DNA of 64,000 nucleotides, from assembly GCF_023016005.1 (NCBI RefSeq), contig NZ_JALKAZ010000001.1, positions 1,736,001 through 1,800,000 of the forward strand. The letters run 5' to 3'. This DNA comes from Erythrobacter sp. F6033 (GTDB lineage: Bacteria > Pseudomonadota > Alphaproteobacteria > Sphingomonadales > Sphingomonadaceae). The translations under genes and the position numbers were made by a program. Below the pieces are notes generated by a model that was not told the origin of the DNA, ran no database searches, and saw only the letters and a program-made list of their open reading frames with translations. Shown here piece by piece: positions 18,483 to 26,661 of the stretch (its first letter is position 1; each line of letters opens with the position of its first letter).

Positions 18483-20519
18483 ATGGACGCTCTTGCTCTA
18501 GTAAGAGGCGTCGAGGCACTGATCGCGCAGGAGGTAAGCAAGTCTTACCGCCTGCCGATCGCCGAAGTCGCCCAACCCGATGCCGAAGGACGCGCCTTCA
18601 CCCTTGCCGGCTCGCTCGAACTCAATGAATTTATCGTTGATTCCGGCATGCTGCTTGTCCTGAGCGAATGGGTTGAGGCCGCGCGCGAAGGGCGGCCGGT
18701 AATCGATCCTGAAACGTCGTCGTCCACTCCCGATTTCTGGGAGAATTTCGACCGCGTCCAGGATGATTTCATGATGATGGTGCTGAACCGTCTTCTGGAG
18801 CTGAAGATCCGGAGCGAACGTGTCTCGCCCAACAAGACCGTTGCCTCGGTCTATTCGAGGATCATTGAGGGAGCCGACTTTGATCGCGGCGGAAGCGATG
18901 AGGTTCCCGGGGAAGTTCAGAAAGCGAAATCGCTGCTCTACGATGACGACGGATCAGAATTTCCGCCACAAACCCCCGGATACACCAAGTTTATCGAGTT
19001 AAGCGACGCATTGTTCGATGCCCAAATGGAACTCTTCGAACTGCCGCAGGACGCTCCGCCGCCGCTTAGAAACGCGCTTGAAGAGAAAGTCCTGCGCGCG
19101 GAAACGGCGCTTAATGTTCAGGGGAACAAGGCCGAATTTGACCGTGCGCAGCGCCTCATCAAAGAATTTGAGGACGATGGCACTGGAGAGGACGAACGCA
19201 GTCAACTGCGTGAAACCCTTTCCCAATCGGAAATTGACAGTATCGCCGAACCGGGGCGGGTTTATCATCGGACCACTTTGGAAGGGATCGAAGCGCTCAG
19301 CTCTCCTGATCCGGAAAGCGGCTGGCAATATTTCGAACTGACCGCGCAAGAGGTTCTGGATACGATCGATTGGAGCTTGCTCGATCGGCTCGGCGTCAAC
19401 CGACAGTCTGTGGTCAATCAGCTGCCCTATGTGCACCGTGTGCGCGCGACTTTTCGTGAGTTCCAGATCAGGCGCAACTGGCTCGATTTCGATCTCTTTA
19501 AGGCCGATTATTGGGACCATGATGAACTGGTTTCTGATGGCGCCGGAGGCGGTATCCTTCCAGTGATTCCAGAGAGTATTGTTCTGGTCCCCAGTTACCA
19601 GGTGACCCGCCTCAAATGCTCCTGCAAATTGGCGAGTTCAGGCGACACAACAATCGTTGCCAATATTGCTGTGCCCGAAAAACAGCAGCCCAAGATCAAG
19701 GAATCGTCAAAAAATCTGATCCGGCTCGCAAAGGCCCGGATTGGCGGGAAAAAGCAGCTCGCCTTTGCGAAGGGCTTTGGCGCGAATGCCGCGATCAAGA
19801 GCATGATCTCACCCAAGAAGATCAGCAAGACACGCTTGATGCAGCGCGGCGGGATGCTGCGTGCGTTAAGGCAAACCGATCTATCCAAGATCGCAGCCAT
19901 GCAGCAAGCCGGGCCTCAGGTTCAGGCACGGCGCGGAGGCGGGCACAGGAGCGCAGTGGCGCTAGGCCGCGGGCGAGGCGGAGCGGCTGCCAATCCCAAA
20001 GGGCTTGCGGCGATGATCGGCAAGCGTGGCGGTATCGGCGCGATGGCGTTTGGTTTCAAGAATAAGGACCGCATTGCCAAACTGATTAAGCAACAACAGG
20101 CAGAAGCAGAGCGCGCCAAGCGGAACCGCAAAAAGCATCTCCAAGGCACTTTTATCGTGGAATCCATCGATTCTGACGCGATCAATCACCTGCAAATCGG
20201 AATGACCCCGCTGCGCAATGGCTCCCCCTCCGGTTCAACGGTCATGGTGGCCAATTTTGGGCAAGGCGAAACCGAAAAGCCTTTTTCGCAAGAAGTCATG
20301 CCGGGAAACTACCGCTTCAACGCATTCTTCAAGGGCGAGGAAGTGTTCAAGCATACAGTCAGCGTGTCCGCCAATGCCGAACCGCCAGCCTTGGATCTGA
20401 TCTTCGCGATTGAGGAAGATTTGATAGCGGGCCGATCATTCGATCCGGCCGATGACGGATCAGGCTTCTTCTCAGTCTTTGGATATGGGGTCCGAGCCGT
20501 ACCCCAATGCCCGAAATGA
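18483..20519 (+). CDS. Uncharacterised protein B of the LysM operon (678 aa)
   Basis: I do not recognise this family. The N-terminal region is acidic and helical (1-250). Residues 320-375 repeat the motif block of protein A: RRNWLDFDLF at 330-339, SDG at 351-353 and GILP at 357-360, followed by a beta-strand pattern. Residues about 400-555 are strongly basic and rich in Lys, Arg, Gly and Ala (GLGRGRGGAA-like runs), unlike the acidic remainder. A compact beta-rich C-terminal domain follows (555-678). There is no signal peptide or clear membrane anchor. It starts 3 bp after protein A, so the two are probably made together. Confidence 0.8.
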   Translation: MDALALVRGVEALIAQEVSKSYRLPIAEVAQPDAEGRAFTLAGSLELNEFIVDSGMLLVLSEWVEAAREGRPVIDPETSSSTPDFWENFDRVQDDFMMMVLNRLLELKIRSERVSPNKTVASVYSRIIEGADFDRGGSDEVPGEVQKAKSLLYDDDGSEFPPQTPGYTKFIELSDALFDAQMELFELPQDAPPPLRNALEEKVLRAETALNVQGNKAEFDRAQRLIKEFEDDGTGEDERSQLRETLSQSEIDSIAEPGRVYHRTTLEGIEALSSPDPESGWQYFELTAQEVLDTIDWSLLDRLGVNRQSVVNQLPYVHRVRATFREFQIRRNWLDFDLFKADYWDHDELVSDGAGGGILPVIPESIVLVPSYQVTRLKCSCKLASSGDTTIVANIAVPEKQQPKIKESSKNLIRLAKARIGGKKQLAFAKGFGANAAIKSMISPKKISKTRLMQRGGMLRALRQTDLSKIAAMQQAGPQVQARRGGGHRSAVALGRGRGGAAANPKGLAAMIGKRGGIGAMAFGFKNKDRIAKLIKQQQAEAERAKRNRKKHLQGTFIVESIDSDAINHLQIGMTPLRNGSPSGSTVMVANFGQGETEKPFSQEVMPGNYRFNAFFKGEEVFKHTVSVSANAEPPALDLIFAIEEDLIAGRSFDPADDGSGFFSVFGYGVRAVPQCPK

Positions 20520-20581
20520 TCGAAGAAATTGGGAGCTAACCCATTAAAATTGAATATTTTCACACTTTAAGGGAGGGACAT

Positions 20582-21832
20582 ATGTCAAACGAAACCTACA
20601 CCGTGAAATCCGGTGATACATTGCAGAAAATCGCTGACCAGTTCGATGTCGATATGCAGGATTTGGCGCTGCGCAATAACATCCGCGATCCAAACCTGAT
20701 CCATGTCGGGCAAGTCATCACGGTTCGCGAGGCAAGCAATGTCTATCTCGTGAAGTCAGGCGACAGCTTGTCCAAAATTGCGAACGCGCATGGCACAACA
20801 GTCGATGCAATCATGGCGGCGAATCCGCGCATTCGCAATCCAAACCTTATCTCGGTCGGGCAATCGATTGTGATCCCGACCGGATCAAGTTCGAGCTCAA
20901 GCAGCACCGGTGGCAGCACCACTTCGAGTGGCGGGACCAGTGGGCACCTGAGCCTTACCGAAAAAGACATTCGCGACATCAAAAAGACGTTGCAAACCGA
21001 ATGGGTGCAATTCGCCGGCGATGATCAGGCGAAAGGGATCGTCGATACGATCCTGAACCGGCTTGCTTCCGATCACTGGGGATCAACCATCGCCAGCGTC
21101 GTGAATGCCCGCAACCAGTTTTCCGACATTAACGGCCCGGTTTCGCGGCGCGATGGTCGCAGCTCGGTCGATCAGATCGCAATGAGTCTTGTGAGCAGCC
21201 GCGTGAACGATTTCGTCGATGACTATCTTCAGGCGCGCTCAACCGGGACAGGATCATTCGTGGACTCGCATCTCAACTACGCGAACCCGCATTTCTCCGA
21301 TGCACGTAATCTGGCGTGGATCATGGCTCTGGACGGACCTGTGCTGGGACGCGGCAACGCGATCCACCGCCATGGCACCGTGCCGGAATTGCAGCGCTTT
21401 CGCCCTGACCCGTTCCAAGTCGTTCTGCCGGGCGGCACCGCGCCATCGGCATCGCAATCCGTGACCAGTACATCGGTCGATGGCCGGGCCATCGCGGCTC
21501 AGCATAATGTCGATGTGAAAAGCCGCGCTGTGAAGATCAGCACTCTGCACCCATCCATGGAGGCAGTCATTGTTGCAGTATCTCAGGCCGCAAACGAGCT
21601 GGGACTGCCCCGCCCTGTTATCACATCGGGCAATGATAGCCGCCACAGCCGCAATTCGCTGCACTACTCAAATCGCGCACTGGATTTCCGCGGGCGCAAC
21701 ATCACTCGCGATCAAGGCTTTGCGCTGGACAGCCGTGTCGAACAGAAGCTGGGCGATGATTACGATGTGATTTTTGAAACGTTCTCGAACTCGAGCAACA
21801 ATCACCTTCATGTCGAGTACGATCCACGGTAA
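20582..21832 (+). CDS. LysM protein with SleB-like and M15-like peptidoglycan hydrolase domains
   Basis: A 416-residue modular cell-wall enzyme. Two LysM repeats (4-49 and 53-98) bind N-acetylglucosamine polymers, and a Ser/Gly/Thr linker follows (100-120). Residues 122-280 resemble SleB-type cell wall hydrolases: E140 in QTEWVQ as candidate acid, then ILNRLASDHWG and NQFSDINGP. Residues 310-416 resemble M15 D,D- or L,D-peptidases, with zinc ligands suggested by SLHYSNRALDF (H361, D368) and HLHVEYD (H408, H410). Both glycan and peptide bonds could thus be cut. It has no signal peptide, although its substrate is periplasmic. A strong AAGGGAGGG ribosome-binding site lies upstream. It resembles phage or injection-tail hydrolases, but no phage genes are nearby. 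Confidence 0.85.
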   Translation: MSNETYTVKSGDTLQKIADQFDVDMQDLALRNNIRDPNLIHVGQVITVREASNVYLVKSGDSLSKIANAHGTTVDAIMAANPRIRNPNLISVGQSIVIPTGSSSSSSSTGGSTTSSGGTSGHLSLTEKDIRDIKKTLQTEWVQFAGDDQAKGIVDTILNRLASDHWGSTIASVVNARNQFSDINGPVSRRDGRSSVDQIAMSLVSSRVNDFVDDYLQARSTGTGSFVDSHLNYANPHFSDARNLAWIMALDGPVLGRGNAIHRHGTVPELQRFRPDPFQVVLPGGTAPSASQSVTSTSVDGRAIAAQHNVDVKSRAVKISTLHPSMEAVIVAVSQAANELGLPRPVITSGNDSRHSRNSLHYSNRALDFRGRNITRDQGFALDSRVEQKLGDDYDVIFETFSNSSNNHLHVEYDPR

Positions 21833-21841
21833 GGAACGGAC

Positions 21842-22354
21842 ATGAAAGCACATTACAAAACAGGGATTGCGATCCCAGCCGCTCTTCTTGTCCTAACTGC
21901 GGCATGTTCCAATCAGCCCGAGGCCTCTGCGCCTCGGGCTGATGAGGATACGGCGGCAGCAACTTCTGATCCGCCATTGGCCCAGTCGAGCATCATTGAC
22001 CCAGCGGATGATGCCGGACCTTCGGAAGCGATCGCGACCGAGACCGCGATCTCCAGCAAGAAAGATATGAAGCAAGGCGATAAGCCGGCCTGCATGATCG
22101 AATTCGCTTACGAGGGATACAACCCGGAAACGCTCATCTGGGAAGGCGAAACCTGCGATAATGTGAAAGCGAGCCTGCTCGATCCAAAGGGCCTAAAGTC
22201 GCTCGGCAAATGGGATCGGTTGGACGAATTCGCTCAGGGGCATGTGGAGAAACTGCCTGACGACAAAGTGCTGTATGTCGAAGGCGAATTCACTGCGTCG
22301 ATCTATCCAGTGGGAACGACACGCGAGAGTTACGAGGTAACCGTCGCGGATTAG
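21842..22354 (+). CDS. Small lipoprotein of the LysM operon
   Basis: A 170-residue protein with a lipoprotein signal peptide: basic start, hydrophobic core (AIPAALLVLTAA) and lipobox LTAAC with C22. A disordered Ala/Ser/Asp/Pro-rich spacer (23-75) and a small domain with two cysteines (C84 in ACMIEF, C104 in TCDN) follow. The function is unknown. It starts 9 bp behind the LysM hydrolase with an AAGGA site, so it is the fourth gene of the operon. An inhibitor, immunity or docking role toward the hydrolase is possible but unproven. Confidence 0.75.
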   Translation: MKAHYKTGIAIPAALLVLTAACSNQPEASAPRADEDTAAATSDPPLAQSSIIDPADDAGPSEAIATETAISSKKDMKQGDKPACMIEFAYEGYNPETLIWEGETCDNVKASLLDPKGLKSLGKWDRLDEFAQGHVEKLPDDKVLYVEGEFTASIYPVGTTRESYEVTVAD

Positions 22355-22416
22355 AGTGCTGCTCCGCATCACAAGCCTTTTTAGTTTAGCCCATATCGGG
22401 CATAGCGGCACTCGCA

Positions 22417-23403
22417 ATGACTGAAGAGCCGTTTACGCCCCCGAACACTGCCGGAGCCGGCTTTCTACTGGGCATGCTGGCGACGATGCTGGGCGCGTTT
22501 GCTTACCTCGTTTACGGCCCCGGTATCGACAATGGCTATGCCGGGTTCGGCGTGTTGGTTGCCATACCATTTGCTTTGGGAGCGTTGGTTGGCGGGCTAG
22601 GCTGGGCGCAATACAACACGGTTGGCTGCATCCTCGCGCCGATCGCTCTTTTCGCGGTGCTTTTCCCGTTCGTCTATTTCGGTCTTGCCGAGGGACTTGT
22701 GTGCATCATGATGGTGCTGCCCTTCTGGCTCGTCGGCGGAATAGGTGGGGCGCTTGCGGGCCTGATAATCAGGATCCGGCGAGAAGAAGCCGAACGTGAA
22801 GCAAGTTCGGGCATGCGCCTGAAAATCTCCGCCGCCCTCACACTGCCATTCGCGCTGATCTATGCCGAGGAAATGAGCCCAGCGCAGTGGCAGGAGCGGT
22901 CCGTGACGCGCACCGTCACAATCGCTGCGAGCGCGGAGGACGTGTGGCCCATGCTGATCGCGATCCCCGATATTGCGGAGAGCGAAGGCAAGGCCACTTT
23001 CACCCATGATGTGGTCGGCATCCCCCGCCCCAGCGATGCTGCTCTGGTCCAGCGCGAAACCGGCTTGGTTCGCGAAGCCGAATGGGGCCCGAATATCCGT
23101 TTTGAAGAGCACGTTGACGAGATCGTCGAAGGCGAGCGGATCGCATGGTCCTTCGTATTCCCAGACGGTTCCGTTCAAGCGCATACAGATAGGCATATCG
23201 ACCCCGACGGCCCCGTCGTGAAGATCGCGCGCGGAGGCTATACGCTCATCGAAAATGGTCCGGACGAGGTCACGCTGGAGCTGACCACTCACTACCAGAT
23301 GCGCACCCGGCTCGGCTGGTATTTCGGCCTATGGGGCGAAGTGCTGCTCGGTGATGTTCACGACAATGTGCTCGAGGTAATCAAGGCGCGGGCTGAGGGG
23401 TAG
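22417..23403 (+). CDS. Membrane protein with C-terminal SRPBCC domain
   Basis: A 328-residue protein. Three to four N-terminal transmembrane segments (about 14-35, 48-66, 73-92, 97-118) are followed by a cytoplasmic SRPBCC/polyketide-cyclase-like domain (165-325), recognised by VTIAASAEDVWPML and the closing GDVHDNVLEVIKAR helix. Such domains bind hydrophobic ligands in a helix-grip fold. The ligand is unknown. It is 62 bp downstream of the lipoprotein gene on the same strand, but no ribosome-binding overlap links it clearly to that operon. Confidence 0.75.
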   Translation: MTEEPFTPPNTAGAGFLLGMLATMLGAFAYLVYGPGIDNGYAGFGVLVAIPFALGALVGGLGWAQYNTVGCILAPIALFAVLFPFVYFGLAEGLVCIMMVLPFWLVGGIGGALAGLIIRIRREEAEREASSGMRLKISAALTLPFALIYAEEMSPAQWQERSVTRTVTIAASAEDVWPMLIAIPDIAESEGKATFTHDVVGIPRPSDAALVQRETGLVREAEWGPNIRFEEHVDEIVEGERIAWSFVFPDGSVQAHTDRHIDPDGPVVKIARGGYTLIENGPDEVTLELTTHYQMRTRLGWYFGLWGEVLLGDVHDNVLEVIKARAEG

Positions 23404-23430
23404 AGGCACGAGCACTTCTACGTGCAGATG

Positions 23431-23455
23431 ACGGGCCAGCATTATACTGGCCCGT
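23431..23455. terminator. Hairpin between convergent genes
   Basis: A perfect 9-bp stem ACGGGCCAG/CTGGCCCGT with a 7-nt loop lies between the convergent SRPBCC and GNAT genes. The T-tract is weak, so it is a probable rather than a certain terminator. Confidence 0.65.
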
Positions 23456-23461
23456 CCCCAT

Positions 23462-23926
23462 TCAAGTCAGTACTTTGCGAAAAGTGACCTTGTCGTCACC
23501 TGACGTCCAATAGTCCCGAATGCACGCTTCCCGATCATATCCGAGCATATCGTAGAAAGATCGCGTTCGTTCGAACTCATCTTTACCTGATGTGTCGACA
23601 AGTAGGATACGATTACCAGCTGCGGCGAGTTCCGCTTCGACAAATCGCATCAGTTGCGTTCCGAGACCCTGACCATGCCTCTTCGGGTCAACGGCAATCA
23701 TCAGGAGATTCCAAACGCCTTCTGCCATTTGCTCGGGCAGATAATATGCAATGCCATCAACCGCCCCGTCATCGAATACGACCCATCTTTGATCAGGGTC
23801 ATTTTCGAAGAACGGGGCAGTCATATCTTCGAGCATTTCCGGCGGAAACATCTCGTTCTCACCAACGAGATAACGCGCGCGCTCAAGGTCCCGGCTTTCA
23901 AGCGGCCGAATATTGTGATTTTTCAT
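23462..23926 (-). CDS. GNAT-family N-acetyltransferase
   Basis: A 154-residue acetyltransferase. The acetyl-CoA loop is visible as VDPKRHGQGLGTQLM (the R/Q-x-x-G-x-G motif A, about residues 76-90), followed by the LLVDTSGKDEFERTRSFYDMLGY strand-helix that completes the GNAT fold. The substrate is unknown. The frame continues upstream to 23971, but MKNHNIRPLE at 23926 is the natural start. Confidence 0.85.
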   Translation of the reverse strand: MKNHNIRPLESRDLERARYLVGENEMFPPEMLEDMTAPFFENDPDQRWVVFDDGAVDGIAYYLPEQMAEGVWNLLMIAVDPKRHGQGLGTQLMRFVEAELAAAGNRILLVDTSGKDEFERTRSFYDMLGYDREACIRDYWTSGDDKVTFRKVLT

Positions 23927-24122
23927 TGTTAGACTTTCGAGTAATTTTGAATGCAAAAAACCATGCACCAAAGCTCACTTTGGTGACGGTTGGATTTCAA
24001 ATGCCAATCACAAAAGGATCAGCGAATTGTCGCAATCGTTTTCAAAAAAACTCCATGCCCACAGTGGGCTTAGAAGCAAATACTCAAGTCGTAGAGCGCA
24101 TGCAAGCTAGAGCGCCAACAAC

Positions 24123-24731
24123 TCAATCCATATGCTTCAAACCGACCCGGAGGTAATCCCAACCAGTGATCACGGTCAGCACGGCTGCTGCCCATAGGCT
24201 GCCTAGGCCGATTACGTGGACCCAGCTCTCCGCGAAGGTCAGGCAACCTGCGTCGGGTGACTGGCATGGCTGTCCATGCACTGCGCCGCCAGCGATCAGC
24301 GCGCCCAGAGCGATCAGTTGAAACGTCGTCTTCCACTTCGCCAGCGCCGAGACCGGCACTGACACCTGCAATCCGCCCAAAAATTCGCGCAGACCCGATA
24401 CCGCGATCTCCCGGATCAGGATCACAAGACCCGCGATCACATGCATATCGCCGACATATGGCCCGCGCAGATATCCTTGCGCGGTCAGGATCAGCAGCAC
24501 GGTCGCCACCATAATCTTGTCCGCAATCGGATCGAGGAAGATGCCGAGCTTCGACACCGTCCCCTGCGCACGCGCCAGATAGCCGTCAAAGAAGTCTGTG
24601 ATCGCAATCAGCGCATAGAGCGCAAACCCGATCGCATATCCCAGCCGCCATTCCGGCCACCACAGGAAGAACGCCAGCAATGGCAGGGCGAATATACGCG
24701 AAAGCGTAAGGATGTTGGGTAACGTCAACAT
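24123..24731 (-). CDS. pgsA: CDP-diacylglycerol--glycerol-3-phosphate 3-phosphatidyltransferase
   Basis: A 202-residue integral membrane enzyme that makes phosphatidylglycerol phosphate from CDP-diacylglycerol. The CDP-alcohol phosphotransferase motif D-G-x2-A-R-x8-G-x3-D-x3-D is complete (DFFDGYLARA ... GIFLDPIADK, about residues 46-72). The start at 24731 (MLTLPNILTLSR) is preferred over the upstream frame extension to 24947, which runs into the divergent gene. It shares a 124-bp divergent promoter region with the MFS transporter. Confidence 0.95.
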   Translation of the reverse strand: MLTLPNILTLSRIFALPLLAFFLWWPEWRLGYAIGFALYALIAITDFFDGYLARAQGTVSKLGIFLDPIADKIMVATVLLILTAQGYLRGPYVGDMHVIAGLVILIREIAVSGLREFLGGLQVSVPVSALAKWKTTFQLIALGALIAGGAVHGQPCQSPDAGCLTFAESWVHVIGLGSLWAAAVLTVITGWDYLRVGLKHMD

Positions 24732-24855
24732 ATGGATGGATGCTCTAGCGTCACTTTTATCCGCGCAAAAGTCACCTTGCTGGTTTGTGAACGCTCTTGT
24801 GCATACCAGCGCAGCCGCTATCTGGGAATCAGAGGAGCGATTTCGAACACCATTT

Positions 24856-26253
24856 ATGACAACTTCGACGCGTCTCCTGACCCGTAAGCGGTTTATGCCG
24901 CTGATGGTCACGCAATTTTTCAATGCGTTCAATGACAACCTGTACAAGACCGCTTTGGTCCTGTTCGTCGTCTATTCCGTTTATAATGATGAGAAACAGG
25001 AAGCCTTCTTCAGCGGCGTAGCCTCGCTGTTGTTTATCCTGCCATTCGTATTGTTCTCTGCGCTCGCTGGTCAGTTGGCCGATACGCGGGACAAGGCCGC
25101 GATCATTCGTATCGTCAAACTGTGCGAGATCGGCTGGGCGAGCCTAGGTGCGGCGGGCCTGTTTATGGCATGGCAGGGCATCGCCGTGCACACCGTAGCG
25201 ATACCATTACTGCTTGCTGTCGTGTTCCTTGCCGCAGTGCAATCGGCGTTTCTCGGCCCGATCAAATACGCGATCCTTCCTCAGCACCTAAGGAAGGATG
25301 AGGTCCTGCCCGGCACTGGCCTGGTCGAAGCCGGGACATATATTGCGATCCTGATGGGGACGATCCTCGCCGGATTTATCGATATCGAATATGCGATAGT
25401 CCTCGTCGTGTTGACCTCTATCGTCGGATATATCGTTTGCCGCTGGGTTCCGGATGCGCCGCCACAGGGCAATCACGAACTGCATTTCCCACTGTTGGAG
25501 CCCTATAACGAAAAGACCCGCAATCCGATTTTGCGCTGGCTGGGCATTGTACCGGTTGCTCTGGCCGATCAGGTTGTGATGAGCTGGCGTCTGGTCAAGA
25601 AGACCCGCGATATTCGAGAGATTTGGTACGCGATTATCGCGATCAGCTTTTTCTGGACCATCGGTGCGGTGTTGTTCATCCAGTTTCCGCCGCTCGCGAA
25701 AAATCAGCTGCTCGCCACTCCCGAGGTTGCCAGCCTGTTTCTGGTGATTTTCTCAGTCGGCATTGCGGTCGGTTCGATGGTGATCAACACGCTGCTTAAA
25801 GGCGAGGTATCCGCTCGCTACGCACCGATCTGCGTTGTGTTTATGGGTATATTCCTTGTCGGCTTTTACTTCGTATGCCGCGCATGGATCCCCAATGAAG
25901 CGGGCGAATTGCTGCCAATTCAGGAATGGATTCTTGAGCCGCTGGCGATACCGCTTTCTCTGATCCTGCTGGGCATCTCGACCGCCGGCGGAATGTTCGT
26001 CGTGCCGCTCTATGCGTTCCTGACCACACGCTGCGCGCCCGATGCCGCCAGCCGCACGATTGCGGCGAACAATATCGTCAATTCACTCGCAATGGTGACT
26101 GGTTCTGTTGTTGCACTCGGCATGACCGCGCTGGGAATACCCGTAGCCGAGCAACTGCTGTTCGCAGCATTGATGACGGTAATCTCTGCCTGGTTGGGCA
26201 AGAAATTGCACAAGGCTGAGATAGAGGCCGCTCCCGCAAGAGCCGCCGTGTAA
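24856..26253 (+). CDS. LplT-like MFS transporter
   Basis: A 465-residue polytopic protein of about 12 membrane segments. The N-terminal signature (FMPLMVTQFFNAFNDNLYKTA) is that of the MFS module found in lysophospholipid transporter LplT and in Aas-type fusion proteins. The acyltransferase and AMP-ligase parts of such fusions are absent here. A role in lysophospholipid flipping fits its position next to pgsA. The frame is open from 24712, but the ATG at 24856 is where recognisable sequence begins; a GAGGAG lies about 18 bp upstream. Confidence 0.8.
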   Translation: MTTSTRLLTRKRFMPLMVTQFFNAFNDNLYKTALVLFVVYSVYNDEKQEAFFSGVASLLFILPFVLFSALAGQLADTRDKAAIIRIVKLCEIGWASLGAAGLFMAWQGIAVHTVAIPLLLAVVFLAAVQSAFLGPIKYAILPQHLRKDEVLPGTGLVEAGTYIAILMGTILAGFIDIEYAIVLVVLTSIVGYIVCRWVPDAPPQGNHELHFPLLEPYNEKTRNPILRWLGIVPVALADQVVMSWRLVKKTRDIREIWYAIIAISFFWTIGAVLFIQFPPLAKNQLLATPEVASLFLVIFSVGIAVGSMVINTLLKGEVSARYAPICVVFMGIFLVGFYFVCRAWIPNEAGELLPIQEWILEPLAIPLSLILLGISTAGGMFVVPLYAFLTTRCAPDAASRTIAANNIVNSLAMVTGSVVALGMTALGIPVAEQLLFAALMTVISAWLGKKLHKAEIEAAPARAAV

Positions 26254-26445
26254 TCAGAAGATAAAGACGAGCACCGCCGCTGTTACCGCCACATATGTGG
26301 TAGCAAAACCGCGCACGTCCTCGGCCGTCAAACGCCAGAGCGCTTCTGCCGGGATATCATGCAAGTCGGCCTTTACGCTCGGCGGCAAAGTTGCGCGGAA
26401 CGGGTGACGGCTTGTTTCATCGGTAAGGACAAGGCTGCGACGCAT
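26254..26445 (-). CDS. Small single-pass membrane protein (63 aa)
   Basis: A short protein with a basic N terminus (MRRSLVL), a polar middle and a C-terminal hydrophobic segment (TTYVAVTAAVLVFIF), so a tail-anchored or single-pass protein is predicted. Its stop directly abuts the stop of the convergent MFS gene. No family is recognised. I accept it for its clean structure and neat fit, with moderate confidence. Confidence 0.5.
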   Translation of the reverse strand: MRRSLVLTDETSRHPFRATLPPSVKADLHDIPAEALWRLTAEDVRGFATTYVAVTAAVLVFIF

Positions 26446-26661
26446 ATTCTCTCTCGAGTTGTGTTGTTTTCTGATGCCCGCCTACGCCATTTTAACGTTT
26501 TCTTAACCCCTTCCCCCGCGCTCGCTTATCCCCTGTCACACAGCGGGACAGAACTGGCGCTTCGCTAACCATATTGGCATCGCCCACATCACTGTAATTG
26601 CCTCTGGTGCCCTGCCCCGCTAAGCGCCGGTGACAGGTCCGGATAATGGGAGAAACGGGAC

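Noticed and set aside
20582-21832. Prophage or phage tail origin of the LysM hydrolase
   Set aside because: No capsid, portal, tail, integrase or holin gene and no attachment repeat is near, so a prophage is not supported.
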